From: Chloroflexota bacterium
GTDB lineage: Bacteria; Chloroflexota; UBA6077
NCBI GenBank assembly: GCA_023380955.1
Contig: JAMCTB010000224.1
Span: forward strand, 1-5,443
Length of the DNA stretch: 5,443 nt
Direction: 5' to 3'
In this document: in pieces, positions 1 to 5,300 of the stretch
How positions within the stretch are numbered: position 1 is the first letter of the stretch
Layout of the letters: every line of letters starts with the position of its first letter
The notes under the pieces: model-generated
Databases searched by the model: none
Seen by the model: the letters and a program-made list of their open reading frames with translations, nothing else
What the model was told of the DNA's origin: nothing
Translations under genes and position numbers: made by a program

Positions 1-33
1 CATCCCGCTCAGGAGCACAAACAGTCCAGTCAT
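1..33 (-). CDS. Possible start of a downstream gene, cut by window edge
   Basis: An ATG at 33-31 on the minus strand opens a frame that runs off the left edge after 11 codons (MTGLFVLLSGM). A purine-rich GAGGAAG (47-41) sits 7 nt upstream and makes a fair Shine-Dalgarno sequence. The ATG overlaps the stop of the small ORF just upstream in an ATGA arrangement, which is typical of translationally coupled genes. The visible residues are hydrophobic, so they could begin a membrane segment or a buried beta strand, but too little is present to assign a family. It would be co-directional with the RACo-like gene and could belong to the same operon, 148 nt after its stop. A competing ATG at 40-38 in another frame lies only 2 nt from the ribosome site and is less likely. 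Confidence 0.25.
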   Translation of the reverse strand, partial: MTGLFVLLSGM

Positions 34-128
34 CCGCCATCTTCCTCACCACGCGACACCAGCAGGGCACCAACAGCTTCCCACACAGGCTCAAACCCAG
101 CCACATCGCCCAGTCCCGGGCCCGCCAA
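30..128 (-). CDS. Small hypothetical ORF (32 aa) between RACo-like gene and edge
   Basis: This frame is open from just after a TGA at 140-138 to a TGA at 32-30. The first standard start is a TTG at 128-126, giving about 32 residues that look protein-like (for example DVAGFEPVWEAVGALLVSRG followed by EEDGG). I see no convincing Shine-Dalgarno sequence before the TTG, so it may be a short leader peptide coupled to the next gene, the decayed tail of a gene, or chance. The main support is that its stop codon overlaps the next ATG as ATGA. I do not recognise the family. Confidence 0.2.
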   Translation of the reverse strand: MAGPGLGDVAGFEPVWEAVGALLVSRGEEDGG

Positions 129-161
129 TTCGGCAACTCACGGATTCGGGGTTTGGCGGAC
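120..161 (-). repeat. Inverted repeat/stem-loop just after the RACo-like gene
   Basis: In minus-strand RNA the arm GTCCGCCAA (161-153) pairs with TTGGCGGGC (128-120). That gives seven perfect pairs, one G-U wobble and a closing G-C pair around a 24-nt loop. It starts about 20 nt past the stop of the RACo-like gene. No T-run follows on the minus strand, so it is not a classical intrinsic terminator. It could stabilise the 3' end of the mRNA or be chance in GC-rich DNA. The wobble pair forms only in the minus-strand transcript, consistent with a role in that RNA. Confidence 0.3.
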
Positions 162-181
162 CCGCAGGCGACCGATACCGT

Positions 182-2086
182 CTATTGGCCGGATGCGCCG
201 CTCAGCAGCTTCTCCACCGTGGGGAAAGCTGCCAGGTTGGTGTGGGGAAGAAACAGCCCCGAAATGTACTCCTCCATGAAACGGTTATCGGCGGACAGCT
301 CCAGGTAGGTCATCTTGCGGGCCGCCTCCTCCGCTACGCCCCTCGCCTCCCGCGAAACCAGGGAGGCGTAGGCACCGAGGGCCGAGGTATTGCCCAGGTA
401 GTGGAAGGTCTCCCACGGGAGGTCGGGCAGCAAGCCGATCTGGATGGCCTTCTCCACGTTGATGTAGCGACCGAACCCCCCGCCGATCAGCACCTCCTGG
501 ATATCGGAGAAGGTCAGCCCCATGCTGTTGACCAGCACCGAGAAGCCGGCGTAGATGGCGGCCTTGGTCCTGAGCAGGTTGTTGACGTCCACTTCGGTGA
601 TGATTATGTCCTGCCCCTCGGCCGTCTCGCCGGCCCAGGCAACCACATACTCGCCACCGTGGTCGCCCCGTCGCACCCTCGGCGTCCCCAGGTTCCAATT
701 CATGCGGCCGCCCCTGTCGATCACCCCGGCGAGAAACATCTCCGCCAGCAGATCGATCATGGCGGAGCCGCAAATCCCCTTCGCCGGCACGTCCCCGATC
801 ACGTGGAACCGAGTCTCGAAGTCGGTCCGATCGATCTCCACCTTCTCGATTGCTCCGGCGGTCGCCCTCATGCCATGCTGCACCCCCGCCCCCTCGAAGG
901 CCGGGCCGGCGGAGCAGGCGCAGGTGATCAGCCACTCGGCATTCCCCAGCACGATCTCGCCGTTGGTGCCCACATCGATGAACATGGTGAGCTTGTCGGT
1001 CTTCCACAGACCGGAGCTGAGCACACCCGCCGTGATGTCCCCTCCCACGTAACTGGCAACACCCGGAGTGGCCAGCACCAGTGCGTTGGGATTGACGTCG
1101 ATGCCGAGATCCCCGACCAGCACCGGTGGGTAATGGTTGACCGCCGGGATGTAGGGTTGCTCTCGCAGATAGCGGGGACTGATCCCCAGGAAGAGATGGC
1201 TCATGGTGGGGTTCCCGGCCGCCACCACCTGCAGCACCTCCTCCGGCCGCACGCCGGCCTTCCGCAGCACCTCGGCCAGCAGGCCGTTGATGGTGGCGAT
1301 CACCATCCGCTGCAGCTCTCCCAGATTGTCTCCCTTAAGAGAGTAGACGATCCTGGAAATGACGTCCTCGCCCCGAGCGATCTGCCCGTTGTAAGCGGAG
1401 GCCACCTGCAGCAGCTTGGCGGTGCGCAGATCCACCAGGTACACCACCACCGTGGTAGTGCCGATGTCCACGGCAACCCCAAACAACCGGTCCGTTCGGT
1501 CCCCTGGGGCAACCGAGATCAACCGGCGAGTCTCGGTAGAGGAGACCGTGTCGTAGAAGACGGTAACCTGCCAGTTGGCGGCCCGGAGCAGTTCGGGGAG
1601 GGCGCGGAGGGACGATAGCTCCGCGGAGAGGCTGCTGATGCCGAGCCGCGCCATCTCGCGACGAAGGCGGCTGTAATCGTCGGTGTTATCCTCGAGGCTC
1701 GGGGGTTCGATGGTGAGGGCTACGGCGCCCACCGCAGGGTCGATGCGCCCCTGCCATCCCGCCGGCAGGGCTATGCGGTCCGCGCGAGACTCGCCGACAG
1801 GGACCTCGCGTCCCACCTGAGGGGGCACCAGCACCGAGACATCACCGCGCACCACGCTCTGGCAGGCCAGGACCCATCCTTCTTGAACCAGGGAGGGCTT
1901 GATCAGCGCCGTTGGAGGGGAATCCACCTGGCCGAGGGCGACCTGGACTTTGCAGCGACCGCATCTTCCCTGGCCGCCGCAGGGGATTCCGATCTCAACC
2001 CCAGCCGCCTTCGCGGCATCGAGCAGATTCGCGCCCGGCTGGACCTCAACGGCCTTATCTTGGGGGAGAAACCTTACTAGCGGAAT
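182..2086 (-). CDS. RACo-like corrinoid activation protein: [2Fe-2S] ferredoxin + ASKHA ATPase
   Basis: Proteins of this family (RACo/DUF4445, sometimes called AcsV; related to RamA-type activators) use ATP to drive uphill electron transfer from an Fe-S cluster to an inactive Co(II) corrinoid protein, restoring methyl-accepting Co(I). They are cytosolic and serve CODH/acetyl-CoA synthase or corrinoid methyltransferase systems. Seen here: 634 residues, the family's usual size. Residues 1-85 form a plant-type ferredoxin with Cys36, Cys42, Cys45 and Cys75 (CGGQGRCGRC, then LACQ). A linker/middle region follows to about 200. The ASKHA part has phosphate-1 VAVDIGTTT (204-212), GNPTM (291-295), GGDITAG (348-354), DVGTNGEI (371-378), CSAGPAFEGAG (391-401), GICGSAMIDL (437-446) and IGGGFGRYIN (534-543). 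All signatures look intact. The start is the ATT at 2086-2084, 6 nt after AAGGAG; no ATG, GTG or TTG precedes the ferredoxin domain, and the first GTG (Val54) would delete three cluster ligands. The stop is TAG at 184-182. The gene is divergent from the STAND/BTAD regulator. The family call is firm; the corrinoid partner cannot be told from this window. Confidence 0.93.
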   Translation of the reverse strand: MPLVRFLPQDKAVEVQPGANLLDAAKAAGVEIGIPCGGQGRCGRCKVQVALGQVDSPPTALIKPSLVQEGWVLACQSVVRGDVSVLVPPQVGREVPVGESRADRIALPAGWQGRIDPAVGAVALTIEPPSLEDNTDDYSRLRREMARLGISSLSAELSSLRALPELLRAANWQVTVFYDTVSSTETRRLISVAPGDRTDRLFGVAVDIGTTTVVVYLVDLRTAKLLQVASAYNGQIARGEDVISRIVYSLKGDNLGELQRMVIATINGLLAEVLRKAGVRPEEVLQVVAAGNPTMSHLFLGISPRYLREQPYIPAVNHYPPVLVGDLGIDVNPNALVLATPGVASYVGGDITAGVLSSGLWKTDKLTMFIDVGTNGEIVLGNAEWLITCACSAGPAFEGAGVQHGMRATAGAIEKVEIDRTDFETRFHVIGDVPAKGICGSAMIDLLAEMFLAGVIDRGGRMNWNLGTPRVRRGDHGGEYVVAWAGETAEGQDIIITEVDVNNLLRTKAAIYAGFSVLVNSMGLTFSDIQEVLIGGGFGRYINVEKAIQIGLLPDLPWETFHYLGNTSALGAYASLVSREARGVAEEAARKMTYLELSADNRFMEEYISGLFLPHTNLAAFPTVEKLLSGASGQ

Positions 2087-2098
2087 GTGTGGCTCCTT
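2084..2098 (-). promoter_or_regulatory. Shine-Dalgarno AAGGAG with non-standard ATT start codon
   Basis: On the minus strand AAGGAG (2098-2093) is followed by the 6-nt spacer CCACAC and then ATT (2086-2084). The spacing is ideal, and the protein read from here begins (M)PLVRFLPQDKAVEVQPG, the normal N-terminal beta strand of RACo-type ferredoxin domains. The frame is closed by TAG at 2104-2102, and the only other upstream codon of AUN type is the ATA at 2101-2099, which precedes the ribosome site. ATT is a known rare bacterial initiator, as in infC. A single-base error or mutation from ATG is the main alternative. Confidence 0.75.
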
Positions 2099-2105
2099 TA
2101 TCTAG

Positions 2106-2120
2106 CTGGGCAACACCCAG
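2106..2120 (-). repeat. Small perfect hairpin in the predicted RACo leader
   Basis: CTGGG (2106-2110) and CCCAG (2116-2120) form a perfect 5-bp inverted repeat around a 5-nt loop. In minus-strand RNA it ends 7 nt upstream of the Shine-Dalgarno sequence. It lies inside the 5' leader predicted from the leftward promoter. It could modulate ribosome access or serve as a small protein-binding site; a stem this short can also arise by chance. Confidence 0.3.
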
Positions 2121-2149
2121 AACCGAGGCAAAGTGGCTGCACCTGGCCG

Positions 2150-2178
2150 ATAGTAGCAAAGGAGAACCCCGTTTGCAA
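2150..2178 (-). promoter_or_regulatory. Predicted sigma70-type promoter for the RACo-like gene
   Basis: On the minus strand the -35 candidate is TTGCAA (2178-2173, 4 of 6 to TTGACA) and the -10 candidate is TACTAT (2155-2150, 4 of 6 to TATAAT), with a 17-bp spacer. Transcription would begin near 2143, leaving a leader of about 57 nt before the ATT start. The match is moderate; the support is the optimal spacing and the location between divergent genes. The -35 hexamer is shared with the rightward promoter. Confidence 0.4.
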
Positions 2179-2200
2179 GGCAGAGTCACAGTGTTATACT
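2173..2200 (+). promoter_or_regulatory. Predicted sigma70-type promoter for the STAND/BTAD regulator
   Basis: The -35 candidate is TTGCAA (2173-2178, 4 of 6) and the -10 candidate is TATACT (2195-2200, 5 of 6), with a 16-bp spacer. Transcription would begin near 2207, giving a leader of roughly 160 nt before the ATG at 2369. This is the better of the two promoter calls in the intergenic region, and its A/T-rich -10 stands out in otherwise GC-rich DNA. Confidence 0.5.
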
Positions 2201-2202
2201 GT
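2188..2202. promoter_or_regulatory. Candidate operator: 15-bp inverted repeat over the rightward -10
   Basis: ACAGT (2188-2192) and ACTGT (2198-2202) are perfect inverted arms around a 5-bp centre, and the TATACT -10 box lies across the centre and right arm. A dimeric regulator bound here would block the rightward promoter. It is about 10 bp from the shared -35, so it could also influence the leftward promoter. No family-specific consensus is recognised. Confidence 0.3.
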
Positions 2203-2268
2203 CCCGGTCCGCGTTGCGGGTAAGCCCCTGTGCCTTTCAGCAAATCATCCAACGCCGCGGTGTTCCGT

Positions 2269-2299
2269 CCGCCCGTCTGCCCCTGCCAACGCCGGGCGG
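2269..2299 (+). repeat. GC-rich stem-loop in the regulator's predicted 5' leader
   Basis: CCGCCCG (2269-2275) and CGGGCGG (2293-2299) form a perfect 7-bp, all-G/C stem around a 17-nt loop. It lies about 60 nt downstream of the predicted start of transcription and 69 nt before the ATG. No T-run follows, so it is not an intrinsic terminator. It may shape the leader RNA. The remaining leader DNA (about 2207-2368) shows no ORF with a ribosome site and no riboswitch that I can recognise. Confidence 0.3.
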
Positions 2300-2368
2300 C
2301 TTGCAGGATAGGTCCTTGGTAGCCCGGCTGTGGCGGTTCAACTGAGCGCCGGGGGTCGTGCCAGTCTG

Positions 2369-5300
2369 ATGGATTACCCCGCCTTTCTAACGAAGATCAG
2401 ATTGCCGCAGCGGCGCGCGGATGTTCTGCGCCGTTCCAGGTTGGTGGATTTCCTCCACCAACAGGTGGACAAACGGCTGATCATTCTGTCGGCTGCTGCC
2501 GGGTACGGCAAGACCACCCTCCTGGTGGATTTCGCCCACGAGGTCGATCTCCCCGTCTGCTGGTACTCCTTGGACGCCTCGGACGCCGATCCCCGGACCT
2601 TCTTCGAGTACCTACTGCTGTCGCTGCGCCAACGATTCCCCGACTCCGGCCGGCAGACCGAGTCGCTGCTCAAGTCGGTCGAGGACGTAGGCCGCGAGGT
2701 CAACTCCGTCGTGGCGTCCCTGGTGAACGAGATCCAATCGGACATACCCGACTACTTCCTGCTGATCCTGGACGACTTCCACTGGGCGGACGACAGCGAA
2801 GCGGTCAACGCCGCTCTGGATCTGCTGATCTACTATCTGCCCGACAACTGCCACCTGCTCCTCTCCACTCGCACCCTGCCCCAACTCACCTTCTCCCGAT
2901 TGGCGGCCCAGCGACAGGTGGCCGGACTGGGAACCACCGACCTCCGCTTCACGCCCGAGGAGCTGAGCCGCTTGCTGCGCGAGAACTTCAAGCTGGTAAT
3001 GCCGTCCAACCAAACCGAGGAGCTGATCGAGGCCTCCGAGGGTTGGATCACCGGCATCCTGCTCACCACCCACACCCTCTGGATGGGGCTGGTGGAGAAC
3101 CTGGTCAAGGCCAAAGGGACGGGTAGCCCGCTCTTCGACTACCTGGCCAACGAGGCCTACCTTCAGCAGCAGCCGGAGTCGCAGCGCTTCTTGCTCCGAT
3201 CTTCCGTGCTCCAGCAGATGTCGCCGGAGCGGTGTGACCGCCTCTTCGCCGACGGGGACGCCGCGGAGATGCTGCACTACCTGGTGAGGGCTAACCTCTT
3301 CGTCCAGGAGCTGGATGGATCGGGTGAGTGGTATCGCTACCACAACCTGTTCCAGGAGTTCCTCCAGGCGAAGCTGAAGGCCGAGGACCCCGACCTCTAC
3401 GCCGAGCTCCAACGACGAGCGGCGGAGATGGCCGAGGAAGAGAGGGAATGGGACGCGGCCTTTGGGCACTACCAGGCGGCTGGCGACGGGGAGGCGGCAG
3501 CCAGGTTGGTGGAGCATGTGGCCGAAGAGATGATGCAGTCGGGTCGCTGGCGCACGCTTTACCGGTGGTTCGACTGCCTGTCGCCGGGGGTGATCGACTC
3601 TAGACCGACCCTTTCCCTCTACCGCGGCCGCACCTACATCTGGTCCGGCGAGCCCGATAGGGCCATAGCACACCTGGACAGAGCAGCCCAGCGTTCCAAG
3701 TTGCAGGGTAACGCGGAATCGGCTGGTGGAGCTCTCACCGCCAAGAGCGTGGCCCTGAGACTCAAGGGCCGCCTGAGCGAATCCCTGGAGGCATGCCGTG
3801 AGGCTCTCTCCCTTCAGGACGATCCCACCTCCCAGGTGGCCGCAGAGGCTCATAGGGAAATCGGCATCTGCCTGGCGTCCCTCGGGAGGCTCACGGAGTC
3901 CGCGGCGGATCTGCGAGAAGGTCTAGCGATCTACGACGGACTGGGGAACGAAGAGGGGGTCGCGACCATATGCCAGTCCATGGGGGTCCTCTTGGTTCGT
4001 CTCGGGGACCTGGCCCAGGGTATGTCCCATTACCGTCGCTCTCTCGCCGCCTGGCAGAGGTTGGGTAACACCGCCTCAGCCGCCCATGTGCTCAACTGCA
4101 TCGCCCTGGTCCACTACTACACGGGCGAGTACGAGCAGGCTGTCGAGATCCTTGAGAACGCCCTTGCTCAGGCGCGACAAGGCGGTCGACTTCGGGTAGA
4201 GGCCTTCGTCCTCGGGAGTCTCGGAGACGTGCGACGCGACTCGGGCAACTTGCAGGCCGCCCTGGAAGCCCACGAAGCAGCCCTGGAGATCGCGCAGCGG
4301 GTCGATGAACTCCCCCTGATAAACTACATGCTTGATGCTCTGGCCAACACTCATCGACTGTCTGGTGACTACGCCACGGCCGAGCGGCTACTGCGACAGG
4401 CGCTACAGCAGGCGGAAGAAGCTCAGTCACCCTACGAGGCTGCTACCTACTCCATTTCGGCGGGCGTCCTCGCCGAGGAGCAGGGCGACGTCGACCGATC
4501 TGAGGAGCTGCTGCGATCGGCCATCGATCGGCTGGGCCCATCGGGAGCCAAACGGGACCTAGCCCGGGCCCGATTCCACCTGGCCCATACTCTTTACGCC
4601 GCCGGCAATCCGGACATGGCGGCCCGCGAGCTGGAAGCCACCCTGGAGCTGTGTCGTGAACTGGGGTACGACGCATTCATGGTGGCCGAAGGGCAGAGGA
4701 CGGGAGAGCTGATCTCGTGGGCCCTGGCCCGGGGCGTCGGGGGTAGGCGGCTCGAGTTGGTCGCTCAGAGACTTCGGGCGGCCAGGCAGCCGGTGCAGGC
4801 TAACCGACGGCCGAACATCCACGTCGAGCCCGCAGGGCCCACGAAGATCGAGATCTACTCCTTCGGCCCCGCAGGGGTGTTGGTGGACTCCCGACTGGTC
4901 ACCAGCAGCGACTGGGCGGTGGAGAAGACCAAGGAGCTGTTCTTCTACCTGCTCCAGCAGAACCACCCACTCCGGAAGGAGCAGATCGTGGACGACGTCT
5001 GGCCCGAGGTCGATCTGGGCAAGAGCAACAGCCAGTTCCACTCCACCATGTACCGGCTGCGCCGGGCCCTCTTCCCCCAGTGTGTGACCTATCGGGATAG
5101 TCGCTACCAGCTCACCCTGGACAACATCTACTGGTACGACGCCGACGAGTTTCCCCGGCTGATGGACGAGGGTGACATCGTCGATCTTCCCCTTTCGCGG
5201 CGCATAGGAGCGTACAATCGGGCCATCGACCTCTACAAGGGCCCCTTCTTAGACGAGTTCTACTCCGACTGGGTGATCCCACGGCGAGAAGACCTGGAGC

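Noticed and set aside
285..1007. A 240-codon minus-strand frame inside the RACo-like gene
   Set aside because: It overlaps the real gene in another frame on the same strand and its product is low-complexity Arg/Gly/Asp-rich sequence.
185..1618. A 477-codon open frame on the plus strand
   Set aside because: It lies antisense to the RACo-like gene, whose protein carries all family motifs. The translation is rich in H, G, R and Q with no recognisable domain, as expected of a GC-rich shadow frame.
182..1927. GTG at 1927-1925 as the start of the RACo-like protein (581 residues)
   Set aside because: The frame continues upstream with a perfect ferredoxin motif containing Cys36, Cys42 and Cys45. 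The GTG has no Shine-Dalgarno sequence, while the ATT at 2086 does.
2089..2138. GTGGCT repeated at 2089 and 2133, 44 bp (four helical turns of 11) apart, as SARP-type binding repeats
   Set aside because: There are only two copies of a 6-mer, and the intervening 11-bp-spaced copies needed for a SARP site are missing.
1883..2223. Several plus-strand frames of 65-103 codons
   Set aside because: They overlap the ferredoxin-coding part of the RACo-like gene on the other strand, show no ribosome site, and have unstructured Arg/Pro-rich translations.
2100..2250. Cobalamin riboswitch in the leader of the RACo-like gene
   Set aside because: The minus strand has CCCGCAACG, which recalls part of the conserved core, but I find no B12 box (AGxCAGGAGACCTGCC-like) or the other core elements. 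A covariance-model search would be decisive.
2055..2252. A 65-codon minus-strand frame across the intergenic region
   Set aside because: It overlaps the start of the RACo-like gene and the predicted promoters, and has no recognisable domain or good ribosome site.
2087..2311. A 74-codon plus-strand frame upstream of the regulator
   Set aside because: It begins upstream of the predicted rightward promoter and covers both promoters. Its translation is low-complexity and no Shine-Dalgarno sequence is seen.
2330..2371. In-frame GTG at 2330 as an earlier start of the regulator
   Set aside because: It adds 13 residues not expected before the usual FLTKIRLP-type N-terminus and has no better ribosome site than ATG 2369. 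It cannot be fully excluded because both sites are weak.
2612..3853. A 413-codon minus-strand frame opposite the regulator
   Set aside because: It is antisense to the STAND ATPase and TPR regions, which are clearly coding on the plus strand. The composition is shadow-like (V, Q, L, G, H) and there is no family resemblance.
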